Positions 24,991-34,014 of a DNA stretch of 64,000 nt are shown here, one piece after another. Position 1 is the first letter of the stretch, and every line of letters begins with the position of its first letter. The stretch lies in contig CAZLCC010000007.1 of assembly GCA_964558365.1 (NCBI GenBank), forward strand, positions 1 to 64,000, given 5' to 3'. This DNA comes from CAZLCC01 sp964558365. Lineage in GTDB: Bacteria; Patescibacteriota; Saccharimonadia; Saccharimonadales; Saccharimonadaceae. The translations under genes and the position numbers were made by a program. The notes beneath the pieces were generated by a model that was given only the letters and a program-made list of their open reading frames with translations, was not told where the DNA came from and ran no database searches.

Positions 24991-26036
24991 AGTGATTTAG
25001 TCCTTTGTGCCAAACCAATTGCAACACCAAACTGCATTGCAACAGGCTGTAATTTATCTTTATCGGTATTAGAAACTTTAACCTTTTGCCATGGGTTAGC
25101 GATCACGCTCTTGAGTGATGTTTTAGATGAAAGATAATTTGCAAAATTAGGAATTGAACCGCCATAGCCAGTAAGTAACATTTCGCCAACCGCTGCATGT
25201 GGATATCGAGTTTGGAAAAACTTAATGGACTTATTAATCTCAGAAACAAACTGATCTAGACTACCTTCTAGCGCACGAACTACCTGACCTTCAAGCCTAT
25301 CGGGCGCAAGCCCAAACTTTAAAATAAACTGGCGCGCCTGTGCTTCTTCAACGCTAAGATTTTGTGCCGCAGACTTAACCAACGAATTTAGCCCCATTGG
25401 CATTGAGCGAACAAGCCGTGGCATGGTGCCATATGTCATTACAAGATCTGTTGCCACATCGCCAATATCAAGAACGAGCTCTGCATTTTGCGCAGTTGCC
25501 GGAAGTAGCGAACGCACAAGTGCAATTGGGTCCGGTTCTGCCGCCACCACGTTCAACCCCAAACCTTCAAGCATATCGAGTCGTGCCTCATTGTAAGTAT
25601 TTGCAACACTTGTAATTAACACCTCTGCTTTTGCCGGGTCATGTAAAGATTGACCTAGTAATGCATAGTCTAATTTCACTTCATCAATTGGCATTGGAAT
25701 AAATTGCTCTGCCTGATATTTAATTGTCGCCTTTAGTTCCTCTTCAGTTACTTTTGGCACATCAACCACTGTGGCAAACGTTTTATTTGAAGGAATACCG
25801 ACCACCACATCTCTAGTAGAAATGCCACTTTGGCCAAGCGCCGTCATAATAACTTCGCCTAGTTTACGCTGTGATTCAGGTGAATCGCTAACACTAATTT
25901 TTGCGTCCACAGGGGCATAACCGTACTTATAAAGTGCCCACGAATCACCACCCTGATTTTTTAATTGAACCAGACGCACCGCCGTTGTCCCGATATCAAG
26001 CGCGAAGAAATCGCCCACCGCTTTAAATAGTTTCAT
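24987..26036 (-). CDS. pilM: Type IV pilus assembly protein PilM
   Basis: Cytoplasmic actin/FtsA-like ATPase that binds PilN and links the ring to PilB/PilC. Start ATG 26036 (349 residues), because the -10 box falls just before it. FALDIGTTAVRLVQL is the first phosphate loop, VLDIGDVATDLVMTYG the second, and LLTGYGGSIPNFANYL the adenosine motif. First gene of the main pilus operon. Confidence 0.92.
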   Translation of the reverse strand: MKLFKAVGDFFALDIGTTAVRLVQLKNQGGDSWALYKYGYAPVDAKISVSDSPESQRKLGEVIMTALGQSGISTRDVVVGIPSNKTFATVVDVPKVTEEELKATIKYQAEQFIPMPIDEVKLDYALLGQSLHDPAKAEVLITSVANTYNEARLDMLEGLGLNVVAAEPDPIALVRSLLPATAQNAELVLDIGDVATDLVMTYGTMPRLVRSMPMGLNSLVKSAAQNLSVEEAQARQFILKFGLAPDRLEGQVVRALEGSLDQFVSEINKSIKFFQTRYPHAAVGEMLLTGYGGSIPNFANYLSSKTSLKSVIANPWQKVKVSNTDKDKLQPVAMQFGVAIGLAQRTKSL

Positions 26037-26045
26037 ATTACGCCT

Positions 26046-26051
26046 ATTATA
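26046..26051 (-). promoter_or_regulatory. -10 box of the pilM operon
   Basis: TATAAT on the reverse strand, nine bases before the pilM ATG, so the leader would be only about two bases. Confidence 0.6.
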
Positions 26052-26146
26052 CATAAGCATTACCCAAGATTACAAGCGAACGCATATCTGTTTTTAGGTA
26101 TTTACTATGGAGTAGCAAAGCTCTCTCTGTTAAAATAGATTGAGTT

Positions 26147-27223
26147 ATGAGTTTATCTATTGGGATCGTTGGTCTTCCAAACGTCGGTAAGTCGACGCTT
26201 TTTAATGCACTCACAAAAAATAATATTCTAGCGGCTAACTACCCTTTTGCAACTATTGAACCAAATACTGGCATTGTGGCCGTGCCAGACGAACGGCTAG
26301 AAAAATTACGTGAAATATATAACGCGCAAAAAATAATTCCAGCATCAGTGAAATTTGTTGATATTGCTGGGCTTGTTGCTGGCGCGAGTAAAGGCGAAGG
26401 CTTGGGTAATAAGTTTTTAGCCAACATTCGTGAATGCGATGCAATTGTGCATGTTGTGCGTGCCTTTGAAGATAGTGACGTAGTTCATGTTGATAATAAA
26501 GTTGAGCCTAAGAGTGACATAGAGATTATCAACACTGAATTAATTTTGGCAGACCTACAAACACTCGAGAATCGCTTACCAAAACTAGAGAAAGAATCTC
26601 GCGCCAAACCAGCACTTCGACCTCAAGTAGAATATCTGAACACATTATTTGCTCACCTTGAAAAAGGCTTGCCTCTCTCTCATTTAGATAAGCTTGAGCA
26701 TGAACATATTAGAGAGCTTCACCTCCTTACTGCAAAACCAACTATTTACCTTTTTAATGTAGATGAAGCGACACTTGCAGATACGGCCAAGCGCGAAGCA
26801 TTAAAAAATATTGTAGCTCCTGCTGAAGCAACCTTTATTTGCGCAAAGCTTGAGGAAGAACTGCAAGGCTTGGACGAAGCAGATGCCAAAGAGCTACTTG
26901 AAAGTTACGGCTCTACTGAAATAGGTTTAAAGCAATTAATCCATGCTGCCTACAACACACTAGGACTACAGAGTTATTTAACTGCTGGCGAAAAGGAAAT
27001 TCGTGCCTGGACAGTGAAAAAAGGTGCAACTGCACCACAAGCAGCCGGTGTTATTCATTCTGATTTTGAAAAAGGTTTTATTGCTGCACAAATTGTTGAT
27101 TATAACGATCTTGTTGCCGCAGGCTCTGAAAGTAAGGCGCGCGACGCAGGAAAAATCCGTACCGAAGGCAAAGACTATATTATGCAGCCTGACGATGTAG
27201 TTGAGTTTCGCTTTAACGTATAG
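26147..27223 (+). CDS. ychF: Obg-family ATPase YchF
   Basis: A ribosome-associated P-loop ATPase. GLPNVGKSTLFNALT is the Walker A, DIAGLVAGASKGEGLGN the switch region, and FNVDEATL stands for the G4 motif (NxxE type, which gives ATP preference in YchF). The C-terminal TGS domain ends IMQPDDVVEFRFNV. 358 residues as normal. TAAAAT (26131-26136) lies ten bases before the ATG. Its stop overlaps the convergent tlyA gene by 11 bases. Confidence 0.95.
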   Translation: MSLSIGIVGLPNVGKSTLFNALTKNNILAANYPFATIEPNTGIVAVPDERLEKLREIYNAQKIIPASVKFVDIAGLVAGASKGEGLGNKFLANIRECDAIVHVVRAFEDSDVVHVDNKVEPKSDIEIINTELILADLQTLENRLPKLEKESRAKPALRPQVEYLNTLFAHLEKGLPLSHLDKLEHEHIRELHLLTAKPTIYLFNVDEATLADTAKREALKNIVAPAEATFICAKLEEELQGLDEADAKELLESYGSTEIGLKQLIHAAYNTLGLQSYLTAGEKEIRAWTVKKGATAPQAAGVIHSDFEKGFIAAQIVDYNDLVAAGSESKARDAGKIRTEGKDYIMQPDDVVEFRFNV

Positions 27224-27932
27224 CTTTTAACAAATAAAATCTCTCTTGATTGCCTTTGGCGCCACTGACCTCACTGTCTGCTTTATCTTGAATAACAAAA
27301 TAGTGCTTAGCCCATACTTCAAAATCTTTTAGAATCTGACGACGAATTGTATCATTCTTAATAACGCCTTTACTGGCCTGGTTTCTTCCCGCCTCAAACT
27401 GCGGCTTTACCATCGCAACAATTTGCGTTGAGCCATTCGCTAAGTTCCTTGCAATATGTGGCAATACTTCACGCAGAGAGATGAACGAGACATCAATCAC
27501 AATAATATCTGGTTTCTCTTTTAAATTAACGTCTCGGATATCTGTTTTTTCGCGAAGATCAATGCGCTCATCACCGCGTAAACTCGGATGCATTTGGTCT
27601 GTACCAACATCAACCGCTATCACCTGCTTTGCGCCATGCTGCAAAGCAAAATCAGTAAAACCACCCGTGCTTGAACCAACATCAAGCATTGTCTTTTCTT
27701 TAAACTTTAGCTTCAGAGAGCTCGCAACACTCGCCAGCTTAAGCCCAGCACGAGAAACATATTGATTAGGCGCTTCAAGCGTAATCTTCACCTGTTCAGA
27801 CGCAAAAAAACCAGGCTTGGTTATCGTCTTACCATCAACTTTTACTTTGCCCAGTTTTATCCAATTTTCTGCCTGCGAACGTGAAGAAACAAGCATTTGC
27901 TGCACCATCGCCTGGTCAAGCCGCTGTTTCAT
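27213..27932 (-). CDS. tlyA: TlyA-type rRNA 2'-O-methyltransferase
   Basis: S4 RNA-binding domain (about 1-60, with RSQAENWIKLGKVKVDGK) followed by an FtsJ-type Rossmann domain. Motif I is LDVGSSTGGFTDFAL, followed by AVDVGTDQ, IDVSFISL and MVKPQFEAG with the catalytic Lys. It matches the TlyA/hemolysin A family, which methylates 16S and 23S rRNA and whose loss causes capreomycin resistance in mycobacteria. The start follows efp by two bases. Confidence 0.9.
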   Translation of the reverse strand: MKQRLDQAMVQQMLVSSRSQAENWIKLGKVKVDGKTITKPGFFASEQVKITLEAPNQYVSRAGLKLASVASSLKLKFKEKTMLDVGSSTGGFTDFALQHGAKQVIAVDVGTDQMHPSLRGDERIDLREKTDIRDVNLKEKPDIIVIDVSFISLREVLPHIARNLANGSTQIVAMVKPQFEAGRNQASKGVIKNDTIRRQILKDFEVWAKHYFVIQDKADSEVSGAKGNQERFYLLKAIR

Positions 27933-27933
27933 A

Positions 27934-28497
27934 TTAGCCTTTTTTACGTTCTAAATATTCGCCAGTTCGCGTATCAACTTTGATAACATCGCCCTGCTTA
28001 ATAAACGCCGGTACTTTTACCGTTATGCCTGTTTCAAGTTTTGCATCTTTTAACACACTACTCGTTGTGTCGCCTTTTACGACATTTTCTGCATACGTTA
28101 CTTCAAGAAATAAATTCTTTGGCAACTCAACATTGATAACTGCTCCGTTAAAAGATTGTAGCCCTACGCTGTCACCTTCTTTTAGATAGCCTTTTGCATC
28201 TTCAACCAGTGATTTATTAAGTGGAAATTGCTCAAACGTTTCTGGATTCATAAAGTGGAATTCATCACCATCGACATAGAGATATTGCACCGTTTGCGTT
28301 GAAACATCGGCTGGCTCAATTTTATCTGCACCTTTAAATGTTTTTGGGATAACATTACCATCAACCAAGTTCTTCAAACGAACATTTACGATACTTCCAC
28401 CACGCCCCATTACTTTTTGAGCATAGTCGATCACCTTAAACGGCTTACCGTCCAGTTGAACAATCGTACCCTTTTTTAGATCCGTTGGTTGATACAT
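27934..28497 (-). CDS. efp: Elongation factor P with Arg at the tip
   Basis: Rescues ribosomes stalled on polyproline. KOW-like N domain (KKGTIVQLDGKPFKVID), then two OB domains, 187 residues with the end RTGEYLERKKG. At the tip of domain I, where many bacteria carry a modifiable Lys in a GKG motif, this protein has MGRGG with Arg 32. Arg at this position is rhamnosylated by EarP in some proteobacteria. No earP is in the window. Its clients here could include the proline-rich tail of the protein at 37848-39623. Confidence 0.93.
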   Translation of the reverse strand: MYQPTDLKKGTIVQLDGKPFKVIDYAQKVMGRGGSIVNVRLKNLVDGNVIPKTFKGADKIEPADVSTQTVQYLYVDGDEFHFMNPETFEQFPLNKSLVEDAKGYLKEGDSVGLQSFNGAVINVELPKNLFLEVTYAENVVKGDTTSSVLKDAKLETGITVKVPAFIKQGDVIKVDTRTGEYLERKKG

Positions 28498-28508
28498 AGC
28501 GTACTCTC

Positions 28509-28715
28509 TTAGTTGCTTGCAACAAATGGAAGCAGCGCTAGATGCCGCGCGCGCTTGATTGCTGTTGCGAGCTGGCGCTGCTGCTTTGCACTAAGACCAG
28601 TTTTTGTAATCGGCTCAATCTGCCCATATGCATTTACGTAACGCTGCAATGTTTTTGTATCTTTATAGTCAAAATAAGATGGTGTATCTTTTTTAAACTT
28701 TCGTGGTTTTGCCAT
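28509..28715 (-). CDS. rpsR: Ribosomal protein bS18
   Basis: 68 residues with the conserved core DYKDTKTLQRYVNAYGQI, TKTGLSAKQQRQL and AIKRARHLALLPFV. Last gene of rpsF-ssb-rpsR, the usual bacterial order. Confidence 0.96.
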   Translation of the reverse strand: MAKPRKFKKDTPSYFDYKDTKTLQRYVNAYGQIEPITKTGLSAKQQRQLATAIKRARHLALLPFVASN

Positions 28716-28744
28716 TATTCTATAAAACTCCTAATTAAAACTTA

Positions 28745-29194
28745 TTAAAATGGGATCTCTGAAAGATCTATTGGTTTGTCATCTATATCTTCAATCACAA
28801 CATCGTCGCTCTTCTTTTTTGCTGCTGGAGCTGAATCTGCTGCTTTTGGTGCTGCGCCTGCAGAATCACCTGCTGGACCATCAAGAAACGTAACGTCGGT
28901 TGCAACAACTTCAACGCGTGAGCGTTTTTTACCTGTCTCTTTGTCGTCCCAACTATCTTGGCGAAGACGACCCTGCACGAGGCAACGACGACCCTTGCTT
29001 AGATATTGATTTACAAGATCACCAAGCTTATCCCACGCAGTAACATCAAAGAAATCTGCTGTGTCATCTTGGCTAAACTGACGGTCAACCGCAAGCGAAA
29101 AGCTACAAACGCTTTTGCCACTTGGTGTTGTGCGAAGCTCTGGATCACGAGTAAGGCGACCCATTAAGATTACTTGGTTAATACTTTTTGCCAT
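28745..29194 (-). CDS. ssb: Single-stranded DNA-binding protein
   Basis: An OB-fold (about 4-105) starting INQVILMGRLTRDPELRTT and including SFSLAVDR and LVQGRLRQDSW. A disordered Ala/Pro-rich linker follows, then an acidic tip ending LSEIPF, the interaction peptide that recruits repair and replication proteins. It lies between rpsF and rpsR, where a co-transcribed ssb is typical. Confidence 0.95.
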   Translation of the reverse strand: MAKSINQVILMGRLTRDPELRTTPSGKSVCSFSLAVDRQFSQDDTADFFDVTAWDKLGDLVNQYLSKGRRCLVQGRLRQDSWDDKETGKKRSRVEVVATDVTFLDGPAGDSAGAAPKAADSAPAAKKKSDDVVIEDIDDKPIDLSEIPF

Positions 29195-29199
29195 AAGAC

Positions 29200-29544
29200 C
29201 TACTCCTTATTAGACTCTTCGTCTTTATTACTTTCGGCTTCCTGCAATTTTGCTTTTGTCTTTTCGTCTACCATGACCAAAAGATAGCGCAGTACTTCAT
29301 CTGTAATGTTAAGTGTGTTAGAAATTTTTGCTACTGCTTCTGATGGTAGCTTTACGGCAAAGCAAATATAAACAGCAAAATTCTCTTTTTTAATTGGATA
29401 TGCAAGCTTTCGCTTACCCCAATTATCTTCTTTTACTATTTCTCCACCATTTGACGTAACAACTTTACGTACTTTTTCTAGTGGCGCATCAAGATCCATT
29501 TCAAGATCTGGGTGCAACAGAACGGTTAGTTCATATTCTCGCAT
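29200..29544 (-). CDS. rpsF: Ribosomal protein bS6
   Basis: 114 residues: REYELTVLLHPDLE at the start, NWGKRKLAYPIKKENFAVYI in the middle, then an acidic tail (ESNKDEESNKE) longer than usual. The ribosome-binding site is AAGGAGGAAAC. The 60-base leader contains ATCC-GCTAAA-GGAT, which could be part of an S6:S18 autoregulatory site. Confidence 0.94.
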   Translation of the reverse strand: MREYELTVLLHPDLEMDLDAPLEKVRKVVTSNGGEIVKEDNWGKRKLAYPIKKENFAVYICFAVKLPSEAVAKISNTLNITDEVLRYLLVMVDEKTKAKLQEAESNKDEESNKE

Positions 29545-29614
29545 GTTTCCTCCTTTGGAATCCTTTAGCGGATACTTAAATCACACTGTTTAAGCTGAAG
29601 TTAATAATACTTAT

Positions 29615-29643
29615 ATTCTACTATTTATAGAGATAAACGTCAA
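29615..29643 (-). promoter_or_regulatory. Promoter of rpsF-ssb-rpsR
   Basis: Reverse strand TTGACG (29638-29643), a 17-base spacer and TAGAAT (29615-29620). The -35 box abuts the end of ftsK. Confidence 0.7.
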
Positions 29644-29644
29644 T

Positions 29645-31831
29645 TTATTCTTCTGAGAAAACTTCGTCGGCATTAGAAATCAGAACTTCACGCGGCCTAG
29701 CACCGTCTGCCGGGCCGATAATTCCTTGTTCTTCCATAGATTCGATCAAGCGTGCTGCGCGTGCGTACCCTACTCTTAAGCGTCGTTGCAATAAACTCGC
29801 ACTCGCCTTACCGCTTTCAACAACAACTCGCACCGCATCTTTATACATGTCGTCATCATTGCCACCATCAAAGTCCATTACTACGCCACCTTTACCATTT
29901 AAATTAACTGGTTGTTTTGTAATTTCTTCATCATATTCAGGAGCTCGCTGCATTCGCAAATGGTCAGTAATCTTAACGACTTCTTCATCCATTACCCATG
30001 CGCCTTGAATACGTTTTGGCTTGCTCATCGCTGGCGTTAAGAGTAACATATCACCCTGACCAAGCAACTTCTCAGCTCCAATTTGGTCTAGGATGGTACG
30101 TGAATCTACTTGAGATGCAACTGTAAAGGCAATGCGAGCCGGAACGTTAGCTTTAATAAGCCCAGTGATAACATCAACACTTGGGCGCTGCGTTGCAAGC
30201 ACAAGATGAATTCCCACTGCACGAGCTTTTTGCGCTAAACGAACAATCAGTGCTTCGACATCTCTTGCGGCCAACATCATGAGATCAGACAATTCGTCGA
30301 TAACAATAACAATATACGGCATAGTTTCATCTTTCTTGCGGTGGTTGTAGCTTTTAATATCGCGTACTTTTTCTTCCGCAAGCAAGCTATAGCGTCGCTC
30401 CATTTCGTTAGTTGCCCACTTTAAGGCACTGATGCACTCTTCTGGCTTGGTAATAATTGGTGCAAGAAGGTGCGGAATATCTTCGTATGGCGCCATTTCA
30501 ACTTGCTTTGGATCAACCAAAATAAGTTTCATGTCTGACGGACTGTTGCGATATAAAAGACTGGTAAGAAGCGTGTTGATCATAACCGATTTACCAGAAC
30601 CAGTTTGACCAGCAATCAGAAGATGCGGCATCTTGTTAAGTTCACCAACCACAGAATCACCTGCAATATCTTTTCCAATTGCAAAACTGAGTGCCTCTTT
30701 GGTTTTTTGCCACTGCTTGCTAGAAAGCACACCATAAAGTCGAACGTCTGCCGCTTTTCGGTTTGGTACTTCAATACCAACTGCACGCTGCCCAGGAATT
30801 GGCGCTTCAATACGCAAGCTTTGTGCCGCAAGGTTTAACGCTATGTTCGTTTCGAGTGCCGTAATGCGAGTAAGCTTTACTCCACTTGGTGGTTTCAGCG
30901 TATATTGTGTTACTTTCGGGCCAATGTTTGCCCCTTCCATATCAACATTAATGTTAAATTCCGAAAGCGTGTCTTTAATAGTCTGGGCATTATGTTTCAC
31001 ATCGCCTGCATCTGCTGGCGATTGTTTTTTCTCTAATAGATCCAAGCTTGGTCCCTGCCAATCTGGATCGTTAGCCGTTGTTAATGCCGTCTGTTCTTCT
31101 GCATCTTTATCCCTATTTACGCTGCTTTTAAGACTAGAAAGCCGTGATGATTTTTTATCTTCTGCCTCTGAAGATAACGTTGGCACACCTTCATTTAATT
31201 TAAGTTCACCAATTGCTGCTGGTTTCTTTTCAACCTCAGCCGCGCGCATTGTTTCAGCATTTTTCTCGTTAATGTCGCTTTCATCTCGCTTAAACATTTC
31301 GGCGATATATGAAAACAAGATACTTGGCGAAAGGCGCAGTACAAATAGCGTAGTAATAAAAATGAGAATGCCTAAGATAAAGCCAGCAACTGTGTTACTA
31401 ACAAGGCTTAGCAGAATTTGGTCTAAGAACCAGCCAACCAAACCACCACCTTGACCATCTGTTGCTGTACTCATAAACTGCGACGGTGCAAAAAGCTGTA
31501 AAAATGCCGCCAACCAAACTACCCATAAAACAGATGCAATTGGCATAACAATAGGTAATTTGTTTTCTTCTGCACGAAAAATCTCAACGGTGATAAAAAC
31601 CAGTAAGAACGGTAGCGCATACACTGTCCAGCCAATGGTTGAGCGGATAACCATATAAAACCATTCCAACACTGGCCCGCCAGCGCCAAACATCGCAACG
31701 ATAAGGAGTAGTGCCGTGGCGGCAAGTACCACTGCTATAACTTGCGACCAAAACCCTTCTGGAAGCAAGTGCTGCGGAGCAGCAACTTCAGCCTTTTTCT
31801 TTCTTCGTGTTGTCTTTTTCTTTTTTGCCAT
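29645..31831 (-). CDS. ftsK: DNA translocase FtsK/SpoIIIE
   Basis: Pumps chromosome ends across the closing septum. Four or more membrane helices at about 28-185, an acidic linker (about 190-280), then the motor: PHLLIAGQTGSGKSVMINTL (Walker A), YIVIVIDELSDLMML (Walker B), LATQRPSVDVITG. The C-terminal gamma winged helix (about 650-728, LLQRRLRVGYARAARLIE) reads KOPS-like sites. 728 residues. TATAAT (31845-31850) lies 13 bases before the ATG. Confidence 0.95.
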   Translation of the reverse strand: MAKKKKTTRRKKKAEVAAPQHLLPEGFWSQVIAVVLAATALLLIVAMFGAGGPVLEWFYMVIRSTIGWTVYALPFLLVFITVEIFRAEENKLPIVMPIASVLWVVWLAAFLQLFAPSQFMSTATDGQGGGLVGWFLDQILLSLVSNTVAGFILGILIFITTLFVLRLSPSILFSYIAEMFKRDESDINEKNAETMRAAEVEKKPAAIGELKLNEGVPTLSSEAEDKKSSRLSSLKSSVNRDKDAEEQTALTTANDPDWQGPSLDLLEKKQSPADAGDVKHNAQTIKDTLSEFNINVDMEGANIGPKVTQYTLKPPSGVKLTRITALETNIALNLAAQSLRIEAPIPGQRAVGIEVPNRKAADVRLYGVLSSKQWQKTKEALSFAIGKDIAGDSVVGELNKMPHLLIAGQTGSGKSVMINTLLTSLLYRNSPSDMKLILVDPKQVEMAPYEDIPHLLAPIITKPEECISALKWATNEMERRYSLLAEEKVRDIKSYNHRKKDETMPYIVIVIDELSDLMMLAARDVEALIVRLAQKARAVGIHLVLATQRPSVDVITGLIKANVPARIAFTVASQVDSRTILDQIGAEKLLGQGDMLLLTPAMSKPKRIQGAWVMDEEVVKITDHLRMQRAPEYDEEITKQPVNLNGKGGVVMDFDGGNDDDMYKDAVRVVVESGKASASLLQRRLRVGYARAARLIESMEEQGIIGPADGARPREVLISNADEVFSEE

Positions 31832-31891
31832 AATACTTCTTTTTATTATAGGCGCCCGCCTCTAAGCTGTCGAGCAACCTTTATACTTTTA

Positions 31892-31912
31892 TTGTAGCAT
31901 ATTTTACTACAA
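31892..31912 (-). terminator. Weak hairpin after RNase J gene
   Basis: TTGTAG and CTACAA with a nine-base loop, a few bases past the RNase J stop, followed on the reverse strand by TAAAAG. Weak. Confidence 0.35.
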
Positions 31913-31919
31913 AAAGCAA

Positions 31920-34007
31920 CTAGTATTCGCGAATGTGTTGATTGCGTGATTCTTGCGGTTTCTTTGGTTGCGGACGAACCATCTTGCGAGGTGCATTGCG
32001 CTGCGCTTGGAGTGATCCACCGTCTGCCACTTCATTAATCACTGGAATAACAATCGGCATGCGCTTTGTTTGATCATAAAGAATATGTGTAATGTCTTCT
32101 TTTAATTCTTTCTTGAGCGCTTCTATATCCGGCTTGCGGCCGCTAAAACTGCGGGCAATTTTTTGCTTTAGATATTGGCGGATTGTACCAATAAGCTCTT
32201 CACTGTCTCTAAGATAAATAAATCCACGAGAGATAATATCTGGACTCGTTAGTAATCGTCCACTGCGGCCAATGGTAAGTACCGCAATAAACATACCCTC
32301 ATTCGACATATGTAAACGATCTTTTACCACCACTTCGCTCACCTCTGCACCGCTATCGTCAAACATGATGCCACCCACAGGCACGCGTCCAGCTTTTCGC
32401 ACACCACCCTCAAGATCCAACTCTACGACATCGCCAGAATCACACACAATAATATTCTTGCGTGGAATTGCTGCTTTTTGTTCTGCCATTTCTGCATTGT
32501 GCACTAACATATGGAATTCACCATGAATTGGCATATACCATGTTGGATTCAGTGCATTCACTAACTTCACGTGCTCTTCATAAGAAGCATGCCCAGAAAG
32601 ATGCAGCGGGCCAACACCGTGAATGTGTGTTTTGCCGTCACGAATTACTTCGGCTCCCTCACGCATTAAGCCATCAACCGTGCGGATAACGCTTGGCTCA
32701 TTGCCAGGAATTGGACTTGAACTAAACACAACTACATCTGTATTTTTTATTTTAATGTGCCTGTGCGCTCCTGTTGCCATACGGTTAAGCACCGCATTCA
32801 TTTCGCCTTGGCTACCAGTACAAACAATTGTTGCGCGACCATCTGGTAGCTTAATAAGATCTTCCATTTTCACAATGGTATCTTTTGGCACGTTGATTTC
32901 GTGCGTTCTTAGCGCCGTTTCAAGGTTGTTGATCATACTAAATCCAGCAAACGCTACTTTTCGATTGCGTGCTTTCGCTTCATTCAAAATAAGTTGCAAT
33001 CGATGAATCTGGCTTGAAAAACAGCTGGCAATAACTCGCGAATTAGGGAATCCGTCCATTACTGCTCCAATATTTTCAGCTACATCAAACTCGCCGTGTG
33101 CAGGTGGTTCTGGGCGATCAATATTCGTGCTTTCGTTTAGCAACATATGAATACCTTCTTTAGCTGCTATCTCAGTAAGCCGCTCTAAATCAAACTTCTT
33201 GCCATCAACCGGCTTGTCTTCAAAGCGCCAGTCACCAGTGTGCACAATCACTCCAACTGGTGTGCGAATAATAAACGCCACACAGCCAGGAATTGAGTGG
33301 AGCACATGCACTGCTTCAACCGAAATGTTATCGCCAAATTGAATTCGCTCACGAGAAAACGGATCGAGCGTGTGATATTTAGGTTCATAATCAGTCTGTG
33401 CTTCTTCCATATGGCGCTCAATCATACCAAGCGTAAACTTTGTGCCATATACTGGTGCCGGAATTTTATGAATAATATTTTTTACTGCACCGATGTGATC
33501 TAAGTGAGCATGTGTGAAAAGATGTGCACGAATTTTATGCTTATTTTGTTCTAGATATGTCGTATCAGGAACAATATAGTTCACACCCGGATAGTCATTT
33601 CCAGGGAAAATAAGTCCCATATCAATTACGACTATATCGTCGCCATACTCAATAGCAGTCATGTTTTTGCCGATGCCCATTTCGCCCAAGCCACCGATTG
33701 GAATAATCTTCAGTTTCTTATCTTTGATTTGCTGCAAGCGCTCTTTTTTCTGCTGCGCAAGACTAAATTGTTGGCCCTGATAGCCATTATAAATACTCTT
33801 GTTCACCGGAATGTTAATAACATGCTGAGAAGCACGTTGCTTTACGCTTTCGCTGTTGCGGCGCTGTGCTCGCTGCACTTCACCTCGTCGTGTATTAGTG
33901 CGTGCTAGCACGCTATTATTTTGCTGCGGACGACGATTCTGTTGATTTCGTTGTCCACGTTTATTTTGGTCGTCTCCTTGTGGAGTCGCAAGTCTGCGTT
34001 GTCCCAT
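31920..34007 (-). CDS. rnj: Ribonuclease J with long basic N-terminal extension
   Basis: A metallo-beta-lactamase/beta-CASP nuclease for mRNA decay and rRNA maturation. After a basic, Gln/Asn/Arg-rich disordered extension of about 95 residues (for example NQQNRRPQQN) the core begins at KLKIIPIGGLGEMG. HAHLDHIG is the metal motif, VHTGDWRFEDKP and STNIDRPEP follow, and beta-CASP motifs end with GHASYEEH and MPIHGEF. 695 residues, about 130 longer than a usual RNase J. The extension resembles an RNA-binding tail. The UDG gene and PNPase precede it in the same direction. Confidence 0.93.
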   Translation of the reverse strand: MGQRRLATPQGDDQNKRGQRNQQNRRPQQNNSVLARTNTRRGEVQRAQRRNSESVKQRASQHVINIPVNKSIYNGYQGQQFSLAQQKKERLQQIKDKKLKIIPIGGLGEMGIGKNMTAIEYGDDIVVIDMGLIFPGNDYPGVNYIVPDTTYLEQNKHKIRAHLFTHAHLDHIGAVKNIIHKIPAPVYGTKFTLGMIERHMEEAQTDYEPKYHTLDPFSRERIQFGDNISVEAVHVLHSIPGCVAFIIRTPVGVIVHTGDWRFEDKPVDGKKFDLERLTEIAAKEGIHMLLNESTNIDRPEPPAHGEFDVAENIGAVMDGFPNSRVIASCFSSQIHRLQLILNEAKARNRKVAFAGFSMINNLETALRTHEINVPKDTIVKMEDLIKLPDGRATIVCTGSQGEMNAVLNRMATGAHRHIKIKNTDVVVFSSSPIPGNEPSVIRTVDGLMREGAEVIRDGKTHIHGVGPLHLSGHASYEEHVKLVNALNPTWYMPIHGEFHMLVHNAEMAEQKAAIPRKNIIVCDSGDVVELDLEGGVRKAGRVPVGGIMFDDSGAEVSEVVVKDRLHMSNEGMFIAVLTIGRSGRLLTSPDIISRGFIYLRDSEELIGTIRQYLKQKIARSFSGRKPDIEALKKELKEDITHILYDQTKRMPIVIPVINEVADGGSLQAQRNAPRKMVRPQPKKPQESRNQHIREY

Positions 34008-34014
34008 AATTATT

